Source: Actinacidiphila paucisporea (GTDB lineage Bacteria; Actinomycetota; Actinomycetes; Streptomycetales; Streptomycetaceae). Taken from it: DNA of 64,000 nucleotides. How positions within the stretch are numbered: position 1 is the stretch's first letter; the number at the start of each line of letters is the position of its first letter. The translations under genes were made by a program, and so were the position numbers. The notes beneath the pieces were generated by a model that ran no database searches, was not told the origin of the DNA, and saw nothing but the letters and a program-made list of their open reading frames with translations. Below are positions 35,975 through 43,488 of the stretch, piece by piece. The stretch spans positions 1 to 64,000 of the forward strand of contig NZ_FRBI01000033.1 in assembly GCF_900142575.1 (NCBI RefSeq), read 5' to 3'.

Positions 35975-36901
35975 ATGTCAACTCACCAGAGATCACCGCA
36001 CATTTCGCACGTCTCCAAGGCCGTCATACCCGCCGCAGGCCTGGGAACCCGATTTCTTCCGGCGTCGAAGGCGACTCCCAAGGAGATGCTCCCGATCGTC
36101 GACAAGCCGGCGATCGAATACGTCGTCGAGGAAGCCGTGGCTGCCGGCCTCACGGACGTCCTGATGGTGACCGGACGCAACAAGCGGGCCCTTGAGGACC
36201 ACTTCGACCGGAACTACGAACTCGAGGAACTGCTCGGCCGGCGCGGCGACGACGAACTCCTGGAGAAGGTGCGGGCCTCCAGCCGGCTGGCGATGATGCA
36301 CTACGTCCGCCAGGGCGACCCCAAGGGCCTCGGGCACGCGGTGCTCTGCGCGGAGCCGCACGTCGGCGACCAGCCCTTCGCCGTGCTCCTGGGCGACGAC
36401 CTCATCGACCCCCGCGACCCGCTGCTGCCCCGGATGGCGGAGGTCCAGCAGCGGTACGGCGGCAGCGTCGTCGCCCTGATGGAGGTCGAACCGGCCCTCA
36501 TCCACCTCTACGGGTGCGCCGACATCGTCCCGGTGGCCGGCGAGGACGGCGACATCGTCCGCGTCACCGGCCTGGTCGAGAAGCCGGAGACGGGACAGGC
36601 ACCCTCCTCGTACGCGGTGATCGGGCGGTACGTGCTCAGCCCCGAGATCTTCCCCGCGCTCGCCAAGACCAGGCCGGACCAACGCGGCGAGATCCAGCTC
36701 ACCGACGCCCTCGGCGAACTCGCCCAGCGGCAGAACGACGGCGGTCCGGTGCACGGCGTGGTCTTCTCCGGGCGCCGGTACGACACCGGCGACCGCGGCG
36801 CCTACCTGCGCGCGACCGTCCGGCTGGCCTGCGAGCGCGCGGATCTCGGCCCGGCGTTCCGGGCGTGGCTGAAGGAGTTCGCCGCCACCGAGCTGGCCTG
36901 A
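35975..36901 (+). CDS. galU: UTP-glucose-1-phosphate uridylyltransferase
   Basis: The enzyme is 308 residues and makes UDP-glucose from UTP and glucose-1-phosphate. KAVIPAAGLGTRFLPASKATPKEM, the nucleotide-binding signature, is present but is quoted here only in part: AAGLGTRFLP and KEMLPIVDKPAI. VRQGDPKGLGHAVLCA, LLGDDLID, VEKPETGQAPSSYAVIGRY and GEIQLTDAL are also typical. ATG 35975 starts close to the conserved region as in other actinobacterial GalU; a TTG at 35945 with AGGGGGGGA upstream is an alternative. It supplies UDP-glucose for ugd and the polysaccharide synthase. Two hairpins follow. Confidence 0.93.
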   Translation: MSTHQRSPHISHVSKAVIPAAGLGTRFLPASKATPKEMLPIVDKPAIEYVVEEAVAAGLTDVLMVTGRNKRALEDHFDRNYELEELLGRRGDDELLEKVRASSRLAMMHYVRQGDPKGLGHAVLCAEPHVGDQPFAVLLGDDLIDPRDPLLPRMAEVQQRYGGSVVALMEVEPALIHLYGCADIVPVAGEDGDIVRVTGLVEKPETGQAPSSYAVIGRYVLSPEIFPALAKTRPDQRGEIQLTDALGELAQRQNDGGPVHGVVFSGRRYDTGDRGAYLRATVRLACERADLGPAFRAWLKEFAATELA

Positions 36902-36912
36902 GTCCGAGCACG

Positions 36913-36951
36913 CCGGCGGAGCCTGCAGCGGCCGGCTGCGGGCTCCGCCGG
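36913..36951 (+). terminator. Strong hairpin terminator after galU
   Basis: CCGGCGGAGCC (36913-36923) pairs perfectly with GGCTCCGCCGG (36941-36951). An inner GCAGC/GCTGC stem extends it to about 17 base pairs with a 5-base loop. It begins 12 bases after the galU stop. Confidence 0.85.
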
Positions 36952-36955
36952 TCGT

Positions 36956-36979
36956 CGTGGTACCGCTCGCGGTACCACG
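36956..36979. terminator. Second tandem hairpin after galU
   Basis: CGTGGTACCG (36956-36965) and CGGTACCACG (36970-36979) form a perfect 10-bp stem with a CTCG loop, only 4 bases after the first hairpin. The pair marks a firm transcriptional border. Confidence 0.6.
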
Positions 36980-37055
36980 GACCCGAGAGCCGTCAGCGCG
37001 GATCGGCTCGGTTGTACGTGCTCGGCCCCGGGCGGGGCTCCGGCACGCGGGGCTT

Positions 37056-37061
37056 CATAAT
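37056..37061 (+). promoter_or_regulatory. CATAAT -10 element placed for a leaderless transcript
   Basis: CATAAT ends 6 bases before the ATG at 37068. If it is a -10 box, transcription would begin at or next to the A of the start codon, which is common in actinobacteria. No matching -35 was found at 16-18 bases. Confidence 0.4.
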
Positions 37062-37067
37062 TCCCGC

Positions 37068-37352
37068 ATGTCGGACAGTGCGTCCCCCTGCACCGAGGTG
37101 ACCGCCCGCCCGTGGCGGCAAGCCGATGCTCAGCGGTGGGTGGAGGCGCGGCCGCCTTGGTGGCTGCGGCCGACCTGGCCGGCGGTAATGCTGGTGGCGG
37201 CCGTGATCGCCGCGACAGCGCAGACGCCGGATCCCGTGTGCTCTGCTCAAGCGCCGTGCGGGGAGCAGTGGTTCGACGCGGTCGGCACCATGCTGGTCCG
37301 TTCGATGCGGATCACCCGAGCGCTCGTTTCGACCCTGCGCGAGGCGGGGTAG
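37068..37352 (+). CDS. Small membrane protein, hypothetical
   Basis: The protein is 94 residues. It has a Trp-rich basic region (ARPPWWLRPTWP), one membrane helix (AVMLVAAVIAATAQ), two Cys (PVCSAQAPCGE), and a basic tail (MRITRALVSTLREAG). I recognise no family. The ATG at 37068 is chosen because a -10-like CATAAT sits exactly where a leaderless message would start; the frame continues upstream to 36957 through the hairpin and has no ribosome site. It stands alone between the galU hairpins and a gene-poor stretch, so it may be a minor or relic gene. Confidence 0.4.
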   Translation: MSDSASPCTEVTARPWRQADAQRWVEARPPWWLRPTWPAVMLVAAVIAATAQTPDPVCSAQAPCGEQWFDAVGTMLVRSMRITRALVSTLREAG

Positions 37353-37620
37353 CCTGCCCACCTGCGGTGGGGCCAGGGTGCACACTTCGGGGCGGGGGCC
37401 TCGTGGCCCTCGCGGGGCCGGCCGGTGAACTGCTGATGGCGATGCCCACCGCGGATGCCAGCATCTGCCCGATCGCGTCACCCACACCCGGCCCTCCTGA
37501 CCACCATGGTTTCAGGTCCATGGCGCAAGACGCCCCGGCCAGGCAGGGACCTCCGCACGGGTGACCGCCGTCGCCGAAGAAGAGCGCGCCGTCCGGGCGC
37601 GGGACGAGCAGCCCGGCCCG

Positions 37621-37791
37621 GGGGCATCTGGCCTGCGCCATCAGCTCGCCCGCCGCCGCGCCCTGCTCCAAGATCCGTGCCGTCCGCTCGTCGGGCGCGA
37701 ACGGCTCGCCCTTGGTGATGCCGAGCTGGTGGAGCATCGCCAGGTAGAAGCGGTCGCGTTCGTCCACGACCTCGCTGAAGAAATAGCCGTC
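37621..37791 (-). pseudogene. Fragment of a DUF1254/DUF1214-type protein
   Basis: A minus-strand frame encodes about 57 residues: DGYFFSEVVDERDRFYLAML, then HQLGITKGEPFAPDERTARI, then LEQGAAAGELMAQA. This resembles the segment of DUF1254 proteins that reads like IGIxKGxPFxPDxRMxxIL. Nothing before or after continues the domain; the right end abuts a perfect 18-bp inverted repeat. It is most likely a gene relic. The rest of 37353-37976 shows no gene that I can support. Confidence 0.5.
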
Positions 37792-37794
37792 ACG

Positions 37795-37837
37795 CCGCCG
37801 GGACTGCCCTGGGCCGAAGCCAGGGCAGTCCCGGCGG
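37795..37837. repeat. Perfect 18-bp inverted repeat (7-base loop)
   Basis: CCGCCGGGACTGCCCTGG (37795-37812) is an exact reverse complement of CCAGGGCAGTCCCGGCGG (37820-37837). It sits 3 bases beyond the DUF1254-like fragment. It could be an orphan terminator or mark a rearrangement junction. Confidence 0.75.
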
Positions 37838-37976
37838 TTCATCCGTGTGTGCAGCTGCTCAGGGTGGCACCCGGGCACCGACCGACGCGGCGGCCACGGA
37901 CGGCGCCGCGGACCGGGCCGTGCCGCCGCCTGTACGCGTGGCCTCCGAGAAACGTCCGCCCGGGACGCCCTCCTGG

Positions 37977-38483
37977 TCAGGCCGGGCTGCGGGGCGGCAG
38001 CCGGTGCAGTGCGACGTCCGAGAGCACGCCCGCGTCCGCTGTCGCGGTCATGTACGTGCGGTACGGCTGGCGGCGCCGGTCGGTGGGCGAACCGGGGTTG
38101 AGCAGCCGCAGGCGGCCCGATGTGGTGTCCCAGGGAATGTGGCTGTGCCCGAACACCAGGACATCGGCATCCGGGAACCGTCGCTCGCAGCGTTCCTCGC
38201 GCCCCTGTGCCGGGCCGGTCTCGTGCACCACAGCGAACCGCACACCCGCCACCTCGACGCCGGCCACTTCCGGCAGCCGGGCTCGCAGCGCCGGACCGTC
38301 GTTGTTGCCGTGGACCGCGACCAGTCGCCGTGCCCGAGCCTCCAGGAGATCGAGCGTCGCCTCGTCCACCCAGTCGCCCGCGTGGAAGACGACGTCGGCC
38401 GCCTCGACGGCGGCCAGCAGCTCGTCGGGCAGGCTGCGGGCCCGCTTGGGCACGTGGGTGTCGGTGGTCAGCAGCAGGCGCAC
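37977..38483 (-). CDS. YfcE/MJ0936-type metallophosphoesterase
   Basis: The protein is 168 residues, a calcineurin-like phosphoesterase of the small YfcE type, acting on phosphodiesters with two metal ions. Metal-ligand motifs in order are TTDTHVP (DxH), FHAGDWVD (GD), VHGNND (GNxD/H), VVHETG, and FGHSHIPW (GHTH-like). The usual GNCD reads GNND. The GTG start at 38483 follows GAAGGGTGA. It is separate from the aldolase operon upstream (254 bp gap). The natural substrate is unknown. Confidence 0.85.
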   Translation of the reverse strand: MRLLLTTDTHVPKRARSLPDELLAAVEAADVVFHAGDWVDEATLDLLEARARRLVAVHGNNDGPALRARLPEVAGVEVAGVRFAVVHETGPAQGREERCERRFPDADVLVFGHSHIPWDTTSGRLRLLNPGSPTDRRRQPYRTYMTATADAGVLSDVALHRLPPRSPA

Positions 38484-38737
38484 GGGGCATCACCCTTCGC
38501 CGGCCCGACGTCGGTCCCCGGCCGGGACCGATCCGCGAGTGCGGGCCGGTGGTTGATCTCCCTGTCATACAGGACCAGCACCGCGGCCAGGCCACGGAAT
38601 CGCCGTGTGGCGGCGGCGGACGCACGCGTCCGACGCCGCGGGCGCCCCGCCAGGGGGCCGCGTCGGCGCCCGGCCACCGGCCCTCGGCGCGGGCCGGCCG
38701 CGCCGCCGGACGGGCACCGGCAGCGCGGCCCCGCGCG

Positions 38738-39445
38738 TCAGGCGCCGGCGTACAGCGCCTCTGTCCGGCTGATCCGCTCTCTGGCCCGCTCGGAGTCGCC
38801 CCGGCCCATCGCGTTCCACTGCTGGGCCAGCACGCCGGGGCCGAACTCCCGGGCCCCGCCGAGGGGTTCCGCGAGGGTCTGGGCGCGGGCGCCCTCCTCC
38901 ACGATGAGGATGAGGCGGGCCAGGTCGAGCAGGCCGCCCCGACTCCACAAGGTGGCGCCGCCGTTGGCCTCCAGGATGCCTGGGACGTCCGGGTCCTCCG
39001 CCAGGGTGCGCAGGATGAACTCGTCCTCGCCCTCGTGGCGGTCGAGGTAGACGGGCAGCTCTTCCGCGGTCGTCTCGCGCTGCGCCGGTACGTAGCGCAG
39101 CGGGAACGGGCGGTGCGCCTGGGCCCAGGCCGCCAGGTGCGGGGTGTGCACATGGGCGATGGAGCCGAGCCACGGGTGCGCGGCGAAGACCGCGGTGTAG
39201 CGGATGCCGTCGCCCCACGGTCGCAGCGCGCCGGGGCCGTCCAGGATGCTGGTCGGCACCGCCTTCGGGGGCTCGTCCGGGCGGAACGGGTCGGGGTGCT
39301 TGACGTTCACCACCTGGTCCCCGCCGGGGACCCGCACCACGAAGCTCAAGGTGGCGCTCGGGGTGAGCGTGCCGGTGCCGTGCAGCACACGGAAGGCGAC
39401 GGCCGCGTCGGCGAGCAGGGCGCTCGTGAAGTCGTCGGCGCTCAT
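38738..39445 (-). CDS. Class II aldolase/adducin-family protein
   Basis: The protein is 235 residues, a class II aldolase-type zinc protein; relatives cleave or epimerise phosphorylated sugars or decarboxylate small acids. His98 and His100 in IAHVHTPH are the paired metal ligands, and TGTLTPSATLSFVVRVPG and ILEANGGATLW fit the fold. The usual C-terminal zinc His is not obvious. The ATG overlaps the DszB-like stop (ATGA), so it is the last gene of a leftward operon with the desulfinase-like and SsuD-like genes. It may process the carbon skeleton left after sulfur removal (inference). Confidence 0.75.
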   Translation of the reverse strand: MSADDFTSALLADAAVAFRVLHGTGTLTPSATLSFVVRVPGGDQVVNVKHPDPFRPDEPPKAVPTSILDGPGALRPWGDGIRYTAVFAAHPWLGSIAHVHTPHLAAWAQAHRPFPLRYVPAQRETTAEELPVYLDRHEGEDEFILRTLAEDPDVPGILEANGGATLWSRGGLLDLARLILIVEEGARAQTLAEPLGGAREFGPGVLAQQWNAMGRGDSERARERISRTEALYAGA

Positions 39446-40479
39446 CGGGCGGCCGCCAATGCCTCTGCGGCGCGCAGCGGTTGCGGGGCGATCCAGTCGG
39501 CGAGCGGGAAGTCGCGCGGGACGAAACCGTGGGACACCAGGAACTCCTTTTGTCGGTCCAGCAGTTGCAGTCGGGTCTCGGACAGGTCGGGGCGCAGGCG
39601 CCGGTGGAAGTCACCACGGTGGGCGCGAGCCGCCGCCTGCGCACTGCCGCCGCTCTCCACGGCCAGCAGCCGCAGGACGTCGTCGCGGTGGTCCGCCGCC
39701 CATGTCGCGGCGCGCAGCGTCTGGGCGAGGAAGAGGGCGACCGCCCACGGGTGTTCGGCCAGCGTCCGCTCGTGGACGGTGATCGGCCGGGGGGTGCCGT
39801 TGTTGACCCGGCACGCGGGGTCGGGGTGGTCGTCGAGGTCGACACCGATGACGGCGCCGGCCAGGACGGCGTGGTCGAGTGCGGCCGGCCCCTTGGCGTA
39901 GACGGCGTCGACCTCGCCGCGGGCGAGCGCCTCGATGCCGGTCCACGGCCGGGTGAGCGGGCCGTTGACGGTCCAGCCCGGCTCGCGGTCGCGGGCGTCG
40001 GGCACCTCCACGAAGTCGACCGCGTCCAGGCCGAGTCCTGCCAGGCCCAGCGCCCCGCGGAAGCCGTGCAGCGCCATCGCGCGCATCACACCCGCGCCGG
40101 GCTCGGGGCCGTGCACCGGCAGGGCGGCGCGGCGCCCGGCGAGCGCGGCGGCCCCGGTGATCCCGGAGTCCGGCCTGACCAGGATGACCTGGCGTTCTTC
40201 TATCCAGGTCAGGCCTATCAGCCGGGTCGGGGCGCCCGCCGCGCGGGCCGTCAGCGCGGGGATGCTGCCGCCCTCGCGGAAGAGCCCGGGCAGCCCGTGG
40301 TCCAGGTGGCGCCCTGCCGACTGCGGGCCGGCGTCGCGCAGTTCGGCGACGGCGACGCCCTCGCGCCCGAACTCCTCGGCCAGCCAGCCCTGTCGGTAGG
40401 CGATGCCGCTCGCGGTCGGGACCGGGCAGCGGGTCAGCCATACGGTGTCGAGACCGCCGGCGGACGCCGTGGCGTTCAC
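39442..40479 (-). CDS. DszB-like sulfinate desulfinase (periplasmic-binding-protein fold, no signal peptide)
   Basis: The protein is 345 residues with the NrtA/ThiY-type binding-protein fold but no signal peptide or lipobox, so it should be cytoplasmic. It resembles DszB, the 2'-hydroxybiphenyl-2-sulfinate desulfinase. TRCPVPTASG aligns with the DszB segment around catalytic Cys27, giving Cys18 here. HLDHGLPGLFREGGSIPAL aligns with the segment that holds His60 and Arg70, giving His58 and Arg68 with the same 10-residue spacing. The C-terminal DFHRRLRPDL and LLDRQKEFL also match. Predicted reaction: hydrolysis of a sulfinate to sulfite plus desulfurised product. GTGA and ATGA overlaps couple it to both neighbours. 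The substrate is unknown. Confidence 0.7.
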   Translation of the reverse strand: MNATASAGGLDTVWLTRCPVPTASGIAYRQGWLAEEFGREGVAVAELRDAGPQSAGRHLDHGLPGLFREGGSIPALTARAAGAPTRLIGLTWIEERQVILVRPDSGITGAAALAGRRAALPVHGPEPGAGVMRAMALHGFRGALGLAGLGLDAVDFVEVPDARDREPGWTVNGPLTRPWTGIEALARGEVDAVYAKGPAALDHAVLAGAVIGVDLDDHPDPACRVNNGTPRPITVHERTLAEHPWAVALFLAQTLRAATWAADHRDDVLRLLAVESGGSAQAAARAHRGDFHRRLRPDLSETRLQLLDRQKEFLVSHGFVPRDFPLADWIAPQPLRAAEALAAAR

Positions 40480-41708
40480 CGGTGCGCGGCCGGGGTCCGG
40501 CGGCCACCCGGCACGGAGGGGTCGTCCACCTCGGGGAAGGCGGCGAGCAGTTCGGCGTCGCTGCTCCCGTCGTAGGGCCGCACCTCGAACCCGTGGTCCA
40601 CGTCGAGCAGGGGCAGTACGTCGCGGCCGAACCGCAGGGCCTCCTGGAGCAGTGGCCAGCCGGACAGGATGAAGGACTCGGTCCCGTGCGCCGCGTACTC
40701 GTTGATGCGCTCGGCGACCTGGGCCGGGGTGCCGACCAGCCAGGTGCCGGCGCCGGGCCCGAAGACGTCGAAGCCGAAGACCGACGGGCCGAGCCAGACG
40801 TTCGGGTGGACGACGAGGTCCTGCACGTCGGGCAGCCGGCCGGCCCGCAGCGCGTCGACGCAGCGCAGCGCACGCGGGTCGTCGGTGTCCTGGTCGCGGT
40901 CCAGCCAGCCGGGGCCGGCCTTGTACGCGGACAGCTCGACGGCCTTGGCGTACGGGGTCCGCTCCAGCAGCGACTGCGCGTACGCCCAGGCCTCCTCCTC
41001 GGTGTCACGGACGATCACCTGGAAGCGGGTGCCGAAGCTCAGCGACCTGCCGAGCCCGGCCGCTATGCCGGCCACCTCGCGGAACTTCCCGCCGAGGCGG
41101 TCCGGCAGGTCGGCGAACGCCAGGTAGCTGTCGACCACTTGGGCGGCGTGCGCCACCCCGGCCGGCGACCCGCCCGCGCCCCACAGCGGCACCCGGGGCT
41201 GCACCTTCTCGGGGAAGTAGGTCAGCGGGATGTCGAAGGTACGGGCGGCCAGCTTGATGTGCTTGCCCTCGTAGCCCTCCCCGGGGTCCGCCCAGCGGCG
41301 GGCGAAGGCGTCCCAGTATTCGGCGCTGTAGGCGTACCGCTCGTCGTGCGGCAGGAACATGCCGTACTCGGGAAGCCACGCGTCATGCCCGTTGACGACG
41401 TTGAAGAGCAGCCGGCCGCCGCTGAAGTTGTCGATGACCGAGGCGATGTCGACCAGCTTCGCGGGGGAGAGCAGGCCGGGGTAGAGCGCCACCAGGAAGC
41501 GCATGTGCTCGGTGAGCGGGGCGAGTGCGGCGGCGAGGGCCAGCGGCTCGTGCGGTCCGGTCGGCAGCAGCGCCCCGTAGAAGCCGGCCCGGTCGATGCC
41601 CTGGGCGAGGGCCCGCAACCGCGGCAGGTCGTTGGCCCACACCCCGTCCTCGGTCCAGGGCACGGGGCCGTCCGCCGACTGGACGTACCAGAGGATTTTC
41701 ACCGGCAT
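40476..41708 (-). CDS. SsuD-like FMNH2-dependent alkanesulfonate/sulfone monooxygenase
   Basis: The protein is 410 residues, of the luciferase-like (LLM) class. It follows SsuD along its length: ILWYVQSADG, GALLPTGPHEP, LVALYPGLLSP, GRLLFNVVNGHDAWLPEYG, HDERYAYSAEYWD, and C-terminal RINEYAAHGTESFILSGWP. SsuD-type enzymes use FMNH2 and O2 to break C-S bonds and free sulfite. At the position of SsuD His228 (motif RLHVIVR) this protein has Gln230 in RFQVIVR, while the adjacent Arg is kept, which suggests altered chemistry. The stop overlaps the DszB-like start. Reduced FMN could come from the nearby reductase gene at 44409. Confidence 0.82.
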   Translation of the reverse strand: MPVKILWYVQSADGPVPWTEDGVWANDLPRLRALAQGIDRAGFYGALLPTGPHEPLALAAALAPLTEHMRFLVALYPGLLSPAKLVDIASVIDNFSGGRLLFNVVNGHDAWLPEYGMFLPHDERYAYSAEYWDAFARRWADPGEGYEGKHIKLAARTFDIPLTYFPEKVQPRVPLWGAGGSPAGVAHAAQVVDSYLAFADLPDRLGGKFREVAGIAAGLGRSLSFGTRFQVIVRDTEEEAWAYAQSLLERTPYAKAVELSAYKAGPGWLDRDQDTDDPRALRCVDALRAGRLPDVQDLVVHPNVWLGPSVFGFDVFGPGAGTWLVGTPAQVAERINEYAAHGTESFILSGWPLLQEALRFGRDVLPLLDVDHGFEVRPYDGSSDAELLAAFPEVDDPSVPGGRRTPAAHR

Positions 41709-41738
41709 GGTCGGACTCCTTGGCGAGCGGGTCGGGTG

Positions 41739-43307
41739 TCACGGGGTGGTGCGGGAAGAGGAGGGTGCGGCGGTGAGCAGCGATGCCGCACGGTCGGCGA
41801 TCACCGCGGTCGGGGCCATCGTGTGTCCGCGGGTCGGCAGCGGCACGGCCGCCGCGTCCACCACCCGCAGCCCGCGGACGCCGCGGACCCTGAGGTCGCC
41901 GTCGAGTACGGCCCAGGGGTCGCCGTCCGTGCCGAAGCGGGCGGTGGCCACCGGATGGAACATCGGGCCCGCCGTGGCGCGGACGCCCGCCCCGTCCCGT
42001 GGCTCGGGCGGCGCCGCCGCGATCCGGGCCGCGGCCCGTGTGCCCAGCAGCCGCCGTACGAGGTCCCAACCGGCCAGCAGCGTGGCGAGGTCGGAGCCGT
42101 CCGGGTCGGAGAGGTAGCCGGGGTCGATCAGCGGCGGCGCGAACGGATCGGGGCCGGCCAGCCGGACCGAGCCGCTGCTGCGCGGCTGCAGCGCGACCAC
42201 CCCGAACCGCACCCCGGGGGCAGGGTCGCCGCCGTCCGTACCCGGCACCCCGGGCGCCAGGACGATCTCCAGGTCCGGCGGCCCCGGCTGCCCGTCGGCG
42301 CGGGTGAAGACCGCGACCGCGCCGCCGCCCGCGGGCAGCGGCGGCGCCGCGGCCGGCGCCGGGACCGCGCCGCCCACCGCGACATGGTCGCGCAGGCCGC
42401 GGCCGACGCCCGGCAGGTCGGCGACGCCTGCGATGCCGTGCGCCGCGAGGTCGCGGGCCGGTCCGATGCCGGAGAGCAGCAGCAGTTGCGCGGTGCGCAC
42501 CGCGCCCGCGGCGAGCAGCACTTCGCGGCGGGCGGTCGCACGCAGGGCGGGGCCGCCGCCGCGGTGGTAGGTGACACCGGCTGCCCGGCCGTTGTCGACG
42601 GCCACGCCGGTGACCCGGGCGCCGGTGACGACCCGCAGGCCCGCGCCGGCTTCCGCGACCGAACCCGCGAGCGGCTCAGCGGCCGTCTCCGTTCCCGTGT
42701 CAGGGCCAGGCAGGAAGGCGTCCGCGAAGGTGACGCGGCGCCCGGCGCGCGAGGTCATCCGGAGGGTGTCTACGCCCTCCTGCCGGGGCCCGTTGGCGTC
42801 GGTCGGTGCGAAGCCCAGCTCGCGGGCGGCACCGGTGAGCGCCACCGACCACGGATCGGGGGCGGCGGACTCCACCGGCAGCGGGCCGTCGGCGCCGGCC
42901 CAGGACGCGGGGGCGCGGTCGTTGCGCTCCAGTCGGCGGAAGGCGTCCAGCGCGGCACGGTGGTTCCAGCCGGCGCCGCCGTACGCGGCCCAGGCGTCGT
43001 AGTCGGCGGGATTGCCGCGTACCCACAGCGCGGCGTTGATCGCGGAGGAACCGCCGAGTGCGCGACCAGCCGGCCACCGTACGGTGCGGCCGCCGAGGCC
43101 GGGCTGCGGGACGGTCTCGTCCGACCAGTCGGCGTCCGTCCCCCACAGCCCGGCGGCGAGTGCCGGGTCGCGGGCGGACGCGCCTTCCGGGACCCGCTCG
43201 CCGGCTTCGAGGAGCAGGACGGTCGTGCCAGGACGCCGGGACAGCCGGGCCGCGACCAGTGAACCCGCGACGCCCGCGCCGACCACGACGTAGTCGTAAG
43301 CCGTCAT
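41739..43307 (-). CDS. GMC-family FAD oxidoreductase (choline dehydrogenase-like)
   Basis: The protein is 522 residues. It has the FAD-binding GAGVAGS (residues 10-16), LLLEAGE, GRALGGSSAINAALWVRGN (GMC signature 1), LLSGIGPA (signature 2), the catalytic-type His in MFHPVATARFG, and a C-terminal RGHTMAPT where the second His/Asn normally lies. GMC enzymes oxidise alcohols to aldehydes or acids. ATG 43307 (MTAYDYVVVGAG) is the clear start; the longer frame runs back into the IclR gene. It is 30 bp upstream of the SsuD-like gene and first in the operon, divergent from an IclR regulator that probably controls it. Confidence 0.88.
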   Translation of the reverse strand: MTAYDYVVVGAGVAGSLVAARLSRRPGTTVLLLEAGERVPEGASARDPALAAGLWGTDADWSDETVPQPGLGGRTVRWPAGRALGGSSAINAALWVRGNPADYDAWAAYGGAGWNHRAALDAFRRLERNDRAPASWAGADGPLPVESAAPDPWSVALTGAARELGFAPTDANGPRQEGVDTLRMTSRAGRRVTFADAFLPGPDTGTETAAEPLAGSVAEAGAGLRVVTGARVTGVAVDNGRAAGVTYHRGGGPALRATARREVLLAAGAVRTAQLLLLSGIGPARDLAAHGIAGVADLPGVGRGLRDHVAVGGAVPAPAAAPPLPAGGGAVAVFTRADGQPGPPDLEIVLAPGVPGTDGGDPAPGVRFGVVALQPRSSGSVRLAGPDPFAPPLIDPGYLSDPDGSDLATLLAGWDLVRRLLGTRAAARIAAAPPEPRDGAGVRATAGPMFHPVATARFGTDGDPWAVLDGDLRVRGVRGLRVVDAAAVPLPTRGHTMAPTAVIADRAASLLTAAPSSSRTTP

Positions 43308-43346
43308 GCGCACAGCATTCAAGGGCAGCGGACGGCATGTCAAATA

Positions 43347-43363
43347 GTGACGAGCTACTTCAC
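43347..43363. promoter_or_regulatory. Candidate IclR operator in the divergent promoter
   Basis: The 180-bp region between the GMC and IclR genes is locally AT-rich around 43338-43380. It contains GTGACGAGCTACTTCAC, an imperfect palindrome with GTGA/TCAC ends, next to CATAATGG. IclR proteins usually bind palindromes between divergent genes. The match is only partial. Confidence 0.3.
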
Positions 43364-43488
43364 ATAATGGCAATGAATGGCGCCCCGTTGCTAGGATCGG
43401 CAACCGTCCGGCCGTGTCGGCAGGCTGCCGGCACCCGGCCTGACCCCCCGTCCGCACCTGAGTCGAGGCCAGAAGGAGCGCATCGCGC

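Noticed and set aside
37312..37521. A 69-codon minus-strand frame starting MDLKPWWSGG
   Set aside because: Short, no ribosome site, no recognised family, ends in composition-biased sequence; not enough support to call a gene.
40482..43262. A 926-codon plus-strand frame opposite the SsuD-like, DszB-like and GMC genes
   Set aside because: It spans three well-supported genes on the other strand, and its translation shows only composition-driven repeats.
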